Origin: JAFGGT01 sp036733165
GTDB lineage: Archaea; Methanobacteriota_B; Thermococci; Methanofastidiosales; NM3
DNA: 34,651 nt
Direction of reading: 5' to 3'
NCBI GenBank assembly: GCA_036733165.1
Contig: DAINBB010000016.1
Location: 1 to 34,651, forward strand
The first letter of the stretch is position 1. The number at the start of each line of letters is the position of its first letter. The notes under the pieces are model-generated. The model was not told where the DNA came from. It did not search any database and worked only from the letters and a program-made list of their open reading frames with translations. Position numbers and translations under genes: made by a program. Shown in pieces: positions 23,968 through 31,595 of the stretch.

Positions 23968-24777
23968 ATGAATATTGATTTCCTATGGGGACTGTTGGCC
24001 GAAGATGTCGGATACGGGGACATCACCACGTCCCTCCTGCCGGACAGGACGGTCAGGGCCAGGATATTCGCAAAGGAGGATCTTGTCGTTGCGGGTGTCG
24101 GTGCGGTCTCAGAGCTCCTCCTGGACAACGGGATAGGGATATCAGTGTCGCGCGACGACGGCGAGAAGGTCGCTGCGGGAGAGGACATAATGCTCCTTGA
24201 AGGCAGTGTCAGGACGATACTGACCCTCGAGAGGACCGTTCTCAACATCCTGCAGAGGATGAGCGGGATAGCCACGACCACCAGCAGGTGCGTGGAGATC
24301 GCTGGACCGGGCGTCAGGGTGGCTGCCACCAGGAAGACCATACTGCCATACCTTGACAAGATGGCGGTCCAGGCCGGGGGAGGGGACCCCCACAGGTGGA
24401 GGCTGGACGACATGTTCCTGATAAAGGACAATCACATAAAGGTCCTTGGCATAGGCGAGGCGGTCAAGAGGGCAAGGGCCTCTCTTTTCTCTAAGAAGAT
24501 AGAGGTGGAGGCCGAAACCCTCGAGGAGGCGTTGGAGGCCGCGGATGCCGGAGCCGATATAATAATGCTTGACAACATGTCGCCTGAAAGGATAGTGGAG
24601 GTCATCGCAGCGATCAGGAAAAAGGTGAGAGACGCTCCGCTGTTCGAGGCCTCGGGGAACATCACGCCGGAGAACATCAGGGAATACGCAAATAGCGGAG
24701 TGGATATCATCTCCATGGGTTGGCTGACCCACTCCGTCAGGGCGTCGGACATATCACTCGAGGTATGCGGTGATTGA
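23968..24777 (+). CDS. nadC: Nicotinate-nucleotide pyrophosphorylase (carboxylating)
   Basis: A 269-residue quinolinate phosphoribosyltransferase that makes nicotinate mononucleotide from quinolinate and PRPP in NAD synthesis. Landmarks are AEDVGYGDITT (11-21), the phosphate-binding ATRKT (120-124), GGGDPHR (137-143), the active-site LIKDNH (151-156), and the late strands IIMLDNM and FEASGNIT. ATRKT together with the HR pair favours NadC over the molybdenum-related ModD. Length is typical. It is the first gene of a transcript that also includes the two Cas4-like genes: the next GTG begins directly after its stop codon. No nadA or nadB is in the window. Confidence 0.95.
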   Translation: MNIDFLWGLLAEDVGYGDITTSLLPDRTVRARIFAKEDLVVAGVGAVSELLLDNGIGISVSRDDGEKVAAGEDIMLLEGSVRTILTLERTVLNILQRMSGIATTTSRCVEIAGPGVRVAATRKTILPYLDKMAVQAGGGDPHRWRLDDMFLIKDNHIKVLGIGEAVKRARASLFSKKIEVEAETLEEALEAADAGADIIMLDNMSPERIVEVIAAIRKKVRDAPLFEASGNITPENIREYANSGVDIISMGWLTHSVRASDISLEVCGD

Positions 24778-25563
24778 GTGGGCAGGCACCTCACGACGCA
24801 CCAGGCCCTGACATATTGTGAATGCCCGAAAAAGTACTATTTTAGATATGTGGCCAAGGAGACGCCGAACTATACCCAAGAACATGTCAGGGACATGCTG
24901 TCGATGAGGGGATGGCTCGCGTTCCTCAGGAACGAGAGAAAGGCCCTCGGGGACGTTGAGGGACCAAAGGACCTGGAAACGGCATATGAAAGGATCATGG
25001 ACATCTCCGTCGCCACCGCCATCTCAAGGACGTCCCATCTCCTTGGTGACACAGAACCTCTGGATGCCGCACAGGTCGTGAGGGAGGAACTGGGACGGCT
25101 CGCAGCCCTTCGCATGGAAAGGGCCGAGAGGCATATGCGGCTGTATGGCCTCAATGGGAACCTGCTGGGCCAGATAGCGTATGCCCCTGAGGATGTGGAG
25201 CGCAGGATCGTCAGCTTCAGGCACAGGACCTCGGGGAAGGTATCCTTGATAAAAAGGGATGAGGGACACGCGACCCCCATCCAGGTGACAAGTTCCGTGC
25301 CACCCCTTGGGAAGGCGGATATCGGGGGCGAGATCGTGGCAAAGATAAACGCCATGCTGCTCAGGGAGGAAACTGGAGATGACATTCCCCTCTCCGTCGT
25401 GCACTACCTGCGCATTCACAGGACGGCCCATTTCTCCACAGGGGAGGGGGACAAGGAGGTTATCAAGACATTCTCCGAGGATGTCAGGGAGGCCGGGACC
25501 TATCACAAAAGGGAAGATGGGTGTCCCAGATGCGAGTTTGGGGAGGTGTGCGGCAGAAAATGA
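24778..25563 (+). CDS. Degenerate Cas4-like protein with intact iron-sulfur cysteines
   Basis: The 261-residue protein has the cysteine pattern of Cas4/AddB iron-sulfur nucleases: N-terminal TYCECPKKYYFRYV (C14 or C16) and C-terminal C249-x2-C252-x5-C258. The nuclease core, however, is poor: where an active protein has a D and an (E/D)xK strand, this one has VSLIKRDEGHATPIQVTSS, so I expect no cleavage. It may be a structural partner of the active Cas4-like protein that follows. GTG 24778 is well supported: GGTGAT overlaps the end of nadC just before it. The stop overlaps the next ATG (ATGA), so the two are translationally coupled. Confidence 0.72.
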   Translation: MGRHLTTHQALTYCECPKKYYFRYVAKETPNYTQEHVRDMLSMRGWLAFLRNERKALGDVEGPKDLETAYERIMDISVATAISRTSHLLGDTEPLDAAQVVREELGRLAALRMERAERHMRLYGLNGNLLGQIAYAPEDVERRIVSFRHRTSGKVSLIKRDEGHATPIQVTSSVPPLGKADIGGEIVAKINAMLLREETGDDIPLSVVHYLRIHRTAHFSTGEGDKEVIKTFSEDVREAGTYHKREDGCPRCEFGEVCGRK

Positions 25564-26354
25564 TAACGGTGACAGACCTCTGCGACTATGTATGGTGCCC
25601 ATACCAGGTCTATCTCAAGAAGGTAAAGAGGATAAGGCCGCCGCCCACGCCTCAGATGGTCAGGGGCACGGTGATACACAAGGTCAAGGAGGACATATCC
25701 AGGAGCGAGAAGATACTGCTCATGGACAGGGTCGGAGAAGGGTCGGGCATCGATGACATCAGGAAGGTCATCTTCGACAACGCCTACCAGTGCGCGAAGA
25801 ACGCGGTGCTGAAGGAGAGGGCCAGGCTGGAGGGTGCGGGGCTTGACCCGATGGACCTGCTCTCGGAACTGAAGAGGGACCTGTACTACGACAGCATCTC
25901 CACCGCCGCCAAGCTGAAGAGGGCGCTTGAGAGGTCGGACCTCCCCACGGCATTGGAGTCGATGTATCCGGAATGCATGATGGAGTGCATGCTGGAGGAC
26001 GGGGAGCTCGGCCTGCGCGGCAGGATAGACAGGTACGAGCAGGTTGGTGACGTCAGCATACCAATAGACTATAAGTCAGGCAGCTTCAAGGGGGAGGTCA
26101 CAGACTCCCAACGGGTGCAGATAGCGGCCTATGCGATAATAATGGAGAGAAATCTGAACACCAGGGTGCCGTTCGGCCTGATAGAGTATACTAATCTTGA
26201 CAGGATACTGCCCGTCATAGTGGACGATGCGGCCAGGAACGATGTCATGAAGATACTCGATGAAGTGAAAAGAATAGTATATGAAAAAAATGAACCTGAA
26301 AAAAATAAGGATTGGAGATGCAGTTACTGCTCCTTCAAGGAGCACTGCACCTAA
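25560..26354 (+). CDS. Cas4-like RecB-family iron-sulfur nuclease
   Basis: The 264-residue protein has all Cas4-type landmarks: N-terminal CDYVWCPYQVYLKK (C8 or C13), RGTVIHKV with H40, GRIDRYE with D157, IPIDYKSG with D170-x-K172, QRVQIAAYAIIM with Q187, and C-terminal C254-x2-C257-x5-C263 for a 4Fe-4S cluster. It should be a metal-dependent DNA exonuclease. It starts at ATG 25560, which overlaps the stop of the preceding degenerate paralogue. No cas1, cas2 or CRISPR repeats are in the window, so a role in repair or end processing is as likely as one in immunity. It converges on fusA; the two stops overlap by 4 bp. Confidence 0.85.
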   Translation: MITVTDLCDYVWCPYQVYLKKVKRIRPPPTPQMVRGTVIHKVKEDISRSEKILLMDRVGEGSGIDDIRKVIFDNAYQCAKNAVLKERARLEGAGLDPMDLLSELKRDLYYDSISTAAKLKRALERSDLPTALESMYPECMMECMLEDGELGLRGRIDRYEQVGDVSIPIDYKSGSFKGEVTDSQRVQIAAYAIIMERNLNTRVPFGLIEYTNLDRILPVIVDDAARNDVMKILDEVKRIVYEKNEPEKNKDWRCSYCSFKEHCT

Positions 26355-28555
26355 CCCTGTGGATTCTGATAGTCCGATACCTTCGGCGGCTCTGGCTTCA
26401 TGCCCTTCCTTGTTCTGATCTCACGGACGACGTTGTTCTGCAGTTCCCTTGGAAGCTGCTCGAATCCTATCTGCTCCGTGGTCCAGAGGGCACGTCCCTC
26501 GGTGGCGCCGCGTATGTCGCTCGTGAAACCGAACATCTCGGAAACGGGCGTCTTTGCAACGACCGTGGTCAGCTCCCCTTCCTGGCTCATGTCGAGTATC
26601 TGACCCCTACGGGACTGTACAAGCTTGGTTATGGAGCCCATGAAGTCCTGAGGCGCGGTCGTGTAGAGCTTCTGCATCGGTTCCATTAGGATCGGCTCGG
26701 CGGACAGTATCGCCGCGAACAGGCCCTGCCTGACGGCAGGTATGACCTGGGCCGGACCCCTGTGGATCGCATCCTCGTGAAGCTTCGTGTCCATGAGCTT
26801 CATCATGACCCTGGTCGTCGGTTCCCCGGCCACGATGCCCTTGTCCATTACGGAGTGGAACGCCTCTATCACGAGCTCGCGGACCTCGCCTATGTGCACG
26901 ACACCGCGGGTCATGTTGAGGTACATGTTGCCCTGGTATACGTCCTCGACGCCCTTGGCGGTCTCCTTGTCCAGCCCAAGACCCCTCAGCGTCTCCTGAA
27001 GCTCCTTGCCCTTCACCCTTCCCTCGGGGATGGTGCCTTCCTTGATGGCGCTGTAGACCTCATCGGACATGGGTTCGACTATGATGTAGAACTTGTTGTG
27101 CTTGTTGGGCGACTTTCCCTCCAGCTGTGGCGACTGCTTCGTTATGGACTCGCGGTACACGACTATGGGCTCGGACGTCTTGATGTTGACACCCTTGTCC
27201 TTCCTGATCCTGTACTCAACGACCTCCAGATGGAGCTCGCCCATGCCGGATAGCAGGTACTCGCCGGTCTCCTCGTCTATCTTGGCCTGGAGTGTCGGGT
27301 CCTCCTTGGCGACCTGCCTGAGCACCTCGATGAGCTTCGGTAGGTCCTTTGGATTCTCCGGTTCCACAGCCACGGTCACCACGGGTTCGCTGTAGTGCTT
27401 GATCGCCTCGAACGGCTCGATGGGCTCGGGTCCGGACGATATCGTCTCTCCTGCCACCGCGTCCTTGAGTCCCGTAACGGCGACGATGTTGCCTGCAGGC
27501 ACCTCCTCCATGGACTCCCTGTCTGGGCCCATGTAGATGCCAAGCTGCTGCACCCTCTTCTTCTGCCTCGTGCCGGCGATCCATACCTCCTGGCCCGTTC
27601 TAAGGGTACCTGAGAATATCCTGCCGGTGGCGATCTCGCCCGCATGCTTGTCAACGTTGATCTTTGTGACGACCATCGCGACATTACCATTCTCGTTGCA
27701 GTTGATCATGTCCTTGGCTATCTTCGACTCCAGGTCGTGTCTCCACAACTGAGGTATCCTGTACTTCTGTGAAACGTCCGGATTCGGGAGATGCCTTATG
27801 ACCATGTCAAGGATGATCTTGTGGATGGGAGCTTTCCTTGCCAGTTCCCTGCTCTCGCCCCTGTTGGTCATCTCTATGATATCCTTGAACGTTATGCCGT
27901 ACTCCTTCATGAAGGGTACGTTGATGGCCCAGTTGGCATAGGCGGAACCGAAGGCGACACTGCCGTCGGTCACTGAGACCTGCCATGACTCCTTGAACTC
28001 CGGAGGGGCCATCTGCTTTATGAGCTTGTTTATCTCGGAGATTGTCTTCATGAACCTGGCCTGCATGTCCTCGGGGTTGAGCTTGAGCTCCTTTATGAGC
28101 CTGTCGACCTTGTTTATGAAAAGTACCGGCTTCACCCTTTCCTTGAGGGCCTGCCTCACGACCGTCTCCGTCTGCGGCATCTTTCCCTCAACGGCGCAGA
28201 CCACGATTATCGCGCCGTCTATGGCCCTCATCGCCCTGGTAACGTCCCCACCGAAATCGACGTGACCTGGCGTGTCTATTAGGTTTATAAGATACTTATT
28301 GTCATTGAACTCGTGCACCATCGAGATGTTGGCCGCATCTATAGTGATGCCTCTGGCCTGTTCCTGCTCGTCGAAGTCGAGGGCAAGCTGTTTCCCAGCA
28401 AGCTCCTCGGCCATCAGGCCAGCACCGAACAAGAGATTATCTGAAAGTGTTGTTTTTCCATGGTCAATGTGCGCTGCGATACCGATGTTCCTGATGAACT
28501 CCGGCTGGTGCATGATCTCCTGCGCAGCCTTGGCCATCTTTTCCTTCCTACCCAT
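26351..28555 (-). CDS. fusA: Translation elongation factor 2 (aEF-2)
   Basis: This GTPase moves tRNA and mRNA through the ribosome. The P-loop is AHIDHGKTT near the N-terminus, switch II DTPGHVDF, the specificity motif NKVD, and late in domain IV DAIHRGPAQVIP, whose histidine is the site of diphthamide modification and of diphtheria toxin attack. About 734 residues is normal for archaea. I chose ATG 28555 because AGGTGA, which includes the stop of rps7, sits 5 nt before it; a GTG at 28564 lies inside that site. It is the last gene of the RNA polymerase-ribosomal operon in this window and ends by overlapping the convergent Cas4-like gene by 4 bp. Confidence 0.97.
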   Translation of the reverse strand: MGRKEKMAKAAQEIMHQPEFIRNIGIAAHIDHGKTTLSDNLLFGAGLMAEELAGKQLALDFDEQEQARGITIDAANISMVHEFNDNKYLINLIDTPGHVDFGGDVTRAMRAIDGAIIVVCAVEGKMPQTETVVRQALKERVKPVLFINKVDRLIKELKLNPEDMQARFMKTISEINKLIKQMAPPEFKESWQVSVTDGSVAFGSAYANWAINVPFMKEYGITFKDIIEMTNRGESRELARKAPIHKIILDMVIRHLPNPDVSQKYRIPQLWRHDLESKIAKDMINCNENGNVAMVVTKINVDKHAGEIATGRIFSGTLRTGQEVWIAGTRQKKRVQQLGIYMGPDRESMEEVPAGNIVAVTGLKDAVAGETISSGPEPIEPFEAIKHYSEPVVTVAVEPENPKDLPKLIEVLRQVAKEDPTLQAKIDEETGEYLLSGMGELHLEVVEYRIRKDKGVNIKTSEPIVVYRESITKQSPQLEGKSPNKHNKFYIIVEPMSDEVYSAIKEGTIPEGRVKGKELQETLRGLGLDKETAKGVEDVYQGNMYLNMTRGVVHIGEVRELVIEAFHSVMDKGIVAGEPTTRVMMKLMDTKLHEDAIHRGPAQVIPAVRQGLFAAILSAEPILMEPMQKLYTTAPQDFMGSITKLVQSRRGQILDMSQEGELTTVVAKTPVSEMFGFTSDIRGATEGRALWTTEQIGFEQLPRELQNNVVREIRTRKGMKPEPPKVSDYQNPQG

Positions 28556-28560
28556 GAACT

Positions 28561-29178
28561 TCACCTAGCTGATTTAGCGATACGCTCTATTTCTTCCTTC
28601 TTGCCGACAGCGAAGCTCTTGATATCCTTCTCGTATGCCGCGATTATCTCATCCGCCAAGGCCTCGGAATAGCTCCTCTTGGACTTGAAGGCCCTCGCGT
28701 TCGCTCCGAGCGAGATGTTCTTCAGGGCCACATCGATCCTCCTTTGGGGGGCGATGTCCACGGCCTGGTGGTATTTCACGCCACCGTATGCGATGGTTGT
28801 CGTCTCCTCCCTCGGGGACGAGTTCTGGATCGCGATGACCAGGACCTCAATGGGGTTGTTCTTGGTCTTCTTGTTTATGACATCAAATGCTTCCTTGACT
28901 GTCTTGTAAGCTTTGTTCTTCTTTCCTGTAAGGCCGCCCGCCCTTCTGATGAACTTTCCACTGACCTTCTTCTTCACAGCGCCGGAACGCATTGTCTTGT
29001 TGACCAAGCGCTCCACTATGCTCTGCCTGATCTTCCAGAATCTGTGGGCCTCGTGGCGTCCGCCTGAATGGGGTATTAGGACCGGGGTAAGATTTATGTA
29101 CCTCTTGAGACCCTCGTCCTGGACCTCAACGTCGGTGTCCCACTTACCAAAAAGCTTGAATTCGTACGGTTCGGACAT
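28561..29178 (-). CDS. rps7: Ribosomal protein uS7
   Basis: A 205-residue archaeal S7 that organises the 3' major domain of 16S rRNA. Recognisable parts are LTPVLIPHSGGRHEAHRFWK, the basic loop FIRRAGGLTGKKNKAYK, SSPREETTTIAYGGVKYHQAV and SPQ-like APQRRIDVALKNI. The ATG is preceded by AGGTGATC, which lies at the end of rps12. The stop TGA lies inside the ribosome site of fusA, so translation is coupled. It is the usual second gene of the S12-S7-EF2 group. Confidence 0.97.
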   Translation of the reverse strand: MSEPYEFKLFGKWDTDVEVQDEGLKRYINLTPVLIPHSGGRHEAHRFWKIRQSIVERLVNKTMRSGAVKKKVSGKFIRRAGGLTGKKNKAYKTVKEAFDVINKKTKNNPIEVLVIAIQNSSPREETTTIAYGGVKYHQAVDIAPQRRIDVALKNISLGANARAFKSKRSYSEALADEIIAAYEKDIKSFAVGKKEEIERIAKSAR

Positions 29179-29182
29179 AAGA

Positions 29183-29617
29183 TCACCTGATTGGTTTCTC
29201 CTTTCTGCCCTGGACCATCTCGTTGAGGGACACTCTGTTGACCTTGGTCACCTTGTACTTGACACCAGGTATATCACCCATTGATCCGCCCTTGCGTCCT
29301 CCGATTCCCTCGATGACCACCTCATCGTGCTCGTCGATGAAGTTAATGGCCCCGTCTCCGGGACAAAAGGCTGTAAGCTGTCTTCCGTTCTTGATGAGCT
29401 GTACCCTCACACATTTCCTTATGGCCGAGTTGGGTTGTTTTGCCTCTACAGGGACCTTTTCCAGAACGATCCCTCTGCCCATCGGCGCACCCTCCAGCGG
29501 GTCGGACTTCGTGCTCAGCTGCAACACTCGTCGCTTGTAATCTATGTCCTTCCATCTGAAGGCCTGTCTCTTCTTCTTGAGATTACGTGCTGCAAATTCT
29601 CCTCTTGGACTCTCCAT
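29183..29617 (-). CDS. rps12: Ribosomal protein uS12
   Basis: A 144-residue decoding-centre protein. LEGAPMGRGIVLEK, the universal KQPNSAIRKCVRVQLIKNG and the C-terminal GIGGRKGGSMGDIPGVKYKV identify it. The K-Q-P-N-S loop is the site known for streptomycin effects in bacteria. A strong ribosome site GAGGTGA stands just before the ATG, and a TATA-like element 43 nt upstream suggests that rps12-rps7-fusA also have their own promoter. The gap to rps7 is 4 bp. Confidence 0.97.
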   Translation of the reverse strand: MESPRGEFAARNLKKKRQAFRWKDIDYKRRVLQLSTKSDPLEGAPMGRGIVLEKVPVEAKQPNSAIRKCVRVQLIKNGRQLTAFCPGDGAINFIDEHDEVVIEGIGGRKGGSMGDIPGVKYKVTKVNRVSLNEMVQGRKEKPIR

Positions 29618-29659
29618 TGATTCACCTCATAATCATAATATCCGTTTCTTTGCAAAGTT

Positions 29660-29671
29660 GATTTATAAATC
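29660..29671 (-). promoter_or_regulatory. TATA-like element between nusA and rps12
   Basis: GATTTATAAATC is a perfect 12-bp palindrome directly after the nusA stop. Centred about 48 nt before the rps12 ATG, it would start a transcript near 29639 with a leader of about 22 nt holding the GAGGTGA site. This is the largest gap (55 bp) in the operon. Confidence 0.5.
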
Positions 29672-29672
29672 T

Positions 29673-30101
29673 TTACATTATCATTACATCGTCCACGGTC
29701 TGGTGCCTTTTAAGGAGCACCTTGGCCCTTTTGATGTTCTTTCCGGACCGCCCTATGGCTATCCCGCGGTCCTTCTTGCTAACCTCGATGCTCGCGACCT
29801 TCTTTCCGTCCTTGTCTGCGTACTTTATGTTGATGATCTTCGCAGGTTTCATCAGATTCTCTAAGAACTTGGTCGGGTCCTCTGAATATTCAACGATATC
29901 TATGCCCTTGTTAATCATTTCCCTTACCTTCGCAAGATTTGCCCCTTTCTTCCCTATGGCGAGGCCCATCTCGCCTTCCTTTACCACGAAGACTATTGTG
30001 TCATCGTTCTCTTCCACGAGGCAATCCTTGACGGTCGCTCCCGTTATGCTTTCAAAGAGTCCAATGTATCGTATTTCATCGGCACCCAACCTCAGACGCA
30101 T
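29673..30101 (-). CDS. nusA: Archaeal NusA-like protein with two KH domains
   Basis: The 142-residue protein is only the KH part of bacterial NusA, as usual in archaea. The two GxxG loops are in GLAIGKKGANLAKVRE and GIAIGRSGKNIKRAK, which bind single-stranded RNA. A role in transcription termination or elongation is assumed from the bacterial protein and from its position in the RNA polymerase operon. The ATG at 30101 shares one base with the rpl30e stop (TGATG), after GGAGGGAGAT; a TTG one codon earlier is ignored. Confidence 0.94.
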   Translation of the reverse strand: MRLRLGADEIRYIGLFESITGATVKDCLVEENDDTIVFVVKEGEMGLAIGKKGANLAKVREMINKGIDIVEYSEDPTKFLENLMKPAKIINIKYADKDGKKVASIEVSKKDRGIAIGRSGKNIKRAKVLLKRHQTVDDVMIM

Positions 30102-30400
30102 CAATCTCCCTCCGCTGAAAGGATGGTTGAGTCGCCTGCGGACAGGACGGCAATCATCGACACGACAAAGGGCTTACCACAGACCATGCCCAGGTCGACG
30201 CATGTGCCCTTGTACTCAAGGGTGGGTACATTTCCAAGTTTTGAATAATAATCCAGATCATCCCTGCTCTCGATCTCGCAGTTGCTTGCATAGATGACCA
30301 ACTTGGCATCGCCGTTCTTCAAAGCCTTCATGGACTTGTTGGTCCCTAGGATGACCTCGCCGGTCTCCATGGCCTTTCTGATCTCTCTAGCTATGTCCAT
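30101..30400 (-). CDS. rpl30e: Ribosomal protein eL30
   Basis: A 99-residue member of the L7Ae/L30e RNA-binding family. EVILGTNKSMKALKNGDAKL and LVIYASNC in the first half, and GMVCGKPFVVSMIAV near the end, fit L30e. It sits between rpoA'' and nusA, its normal archaeal place. GGAGGT lies 9 nt before the ATG, within the last codons of rpoA'', and its stop overlaps the nusA start, so it is tightly coupled on both sides. Confidence 0.95.
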   Translation of the reverse strand: MDIAREIRKAMETGEVILGTNKSMKALKNGDAKLVIYASNCEIESRDDLDYYSKLGNVPTLEYKGTCVDLGMVCGKPFVVSMIAVLSAGDSTILSAEGD

Positions 30401-30405
30401 CTATT

Positions 30406-31593
30406 TCATACCTCCTTAATATCAGGCATCTTCATTATAAGGTCCACTATTCCTGTGCCCAAGGGTATGGGTTGTCCGACTATCACGTTCTCTGTCACAC
30501 CGTTGAGCCTGTCCTTCTCGCCTTCCCTGGCCGCCTCTAGCAGGTGCCCGGTCGTCACCTCGAAGGATGCCCTGGCCAGGACGCTGGCCTTCTCGCCTGT
30601 AATACCGTGCCTGCCTATCTGCTGGATGTCGCCCTCCAGGCACATCGCATCGGCAAGCAGCATTATATGTCTCCTGTCGACCTCGAGACCCTGCTCGTCA
30701 AGCACCTTCTGTATCTCGTTTATTATCGTGTTCCTCGCCGCCTCTATGCCCAAGACCTCGAATATCTCGTAAATGTTGTTGGTCCTGGTACGCTTGTGGT
30801 CGACACCTTCTATCTTCAAAACCTCGGCAAGATCGGAGCCCTCCGTATAGACAAAGTACTCCTCTCCCTCCTTCTTTATCATGGCACGTTCTATACCTTT
30901 TATCCCTTTTAAAGGCAATGCCTTGATCTTTTGTGAGAACTTTCTCAGCTTTAGAAGATTCATCTGCCCGGGTGAGACTATTATCGTGTATTCGGCCTCG
31001 TCGTATCTCAGCTTCTCCACGGACTTCACCCTCTTGAGCTTCTTGACGACGTGCTCCATGTCGAGCCCCGCGTCCTCCATCCTCTCGCTGTCGAGGTCTA
31101 TGTGGAACTCCATGTTGATAACGTCAAGGGCAGTCGCCCTGGAAACGTTCTCGACCGTCGTCCCCTCTATCTTCTGGGCGATCGAGATGGCCTTTTCCTT
31201 CGATGAGGAGAACTCCTCCTTCAGGGCCACGAGCATGACCGGCGTCGACGGGTCCTTCCTGACATCGACAATCTCGATGATACGCGGCAGACCCAAGGTC
31301 ACGTTGATCTCGGCCACGCCAGCATAGTGGAACGTGTTGAGCGTCATCTGCGTACCCGGCTCGCCAACGCTCTGGGCCGCCACCGTTCCCACGGGCTCGC
31401 CGGGGTCGACCTGGGCCCTCTTGTATTCGATGCATACCTCCTCGAGTATGGCCCTGAGCTCCTTTTCTGAAAGCTCCTGTTTCTTCTCGTTGAACCTGAT
31501 GAGGGTCTCTTTGGTCTCGTCGCGTATGTAATCGGAGACCCTTCCCGTGAGGACCTCCTCGGATATAGCGGCTATCAAATCTTCGGAAACCAT
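30406..31593 (-). CDS. rpoA2: DNA-directed RNA polymerase subunit A''
   Basis: The C-terminal third of the split largest subunit, 395 residues. VDPGEPVGTVAAQSVGEPGTQMTLNTFH includes the trigger-loop region that contacts the incoming nucleotide; LGLPRIIEIVDVRK follows. The end (GRHGITGEKASVLARASFE, then NVIVGQPIPLGTG) matches the cleft and jaw parts of archaeal A''. It begins 2 nt after the A' stop, with a G-rich stretch before the ATG. No intein is seen. Confidence 0.97.
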   Translation of the reverse strand: MVSEDLIAAISEEVLTGRVSDYIRDETKETLIRFNEKKQELSEKELRAILEEVCIEYKRAQVDPGEPVGTVAAQSVGEPGTQMTLNTFHYAGVAEINVTLGLPRIIEIVDVRKDPSTPVMLVALKEEFSSSKEKAISIAQKIEGTTVENVSRATALDVINMEFHIDLDSERMEDAGLDMEHVVKKLKRVKSVEKLRYDEAEYTIIVSPGQMNLLKLRKFSQKIKALPLKGIKGIERAMIKKEGEEYFVYTEGSDLAEVLKIEGVDHKRTRTNNIYEIFEVLGIEAARNTIINEIQKVLDEQGLEVDRRHIMLLADAMCLEGDIQQIGRHGITGEKASVLARASFEVTTGHLLEAAREGEKDRLNGVTENVIVGQPIPLGTGIVDLIMKMPDIKEV

Positions 31594-31595
31594 CT

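Noticed and set aside
24778..26354. CRISPR locus around the Cas4-like genes
   Set aside because: No regularly spaced repeats and no cas1, cas2 or effector genes were seen in the window.
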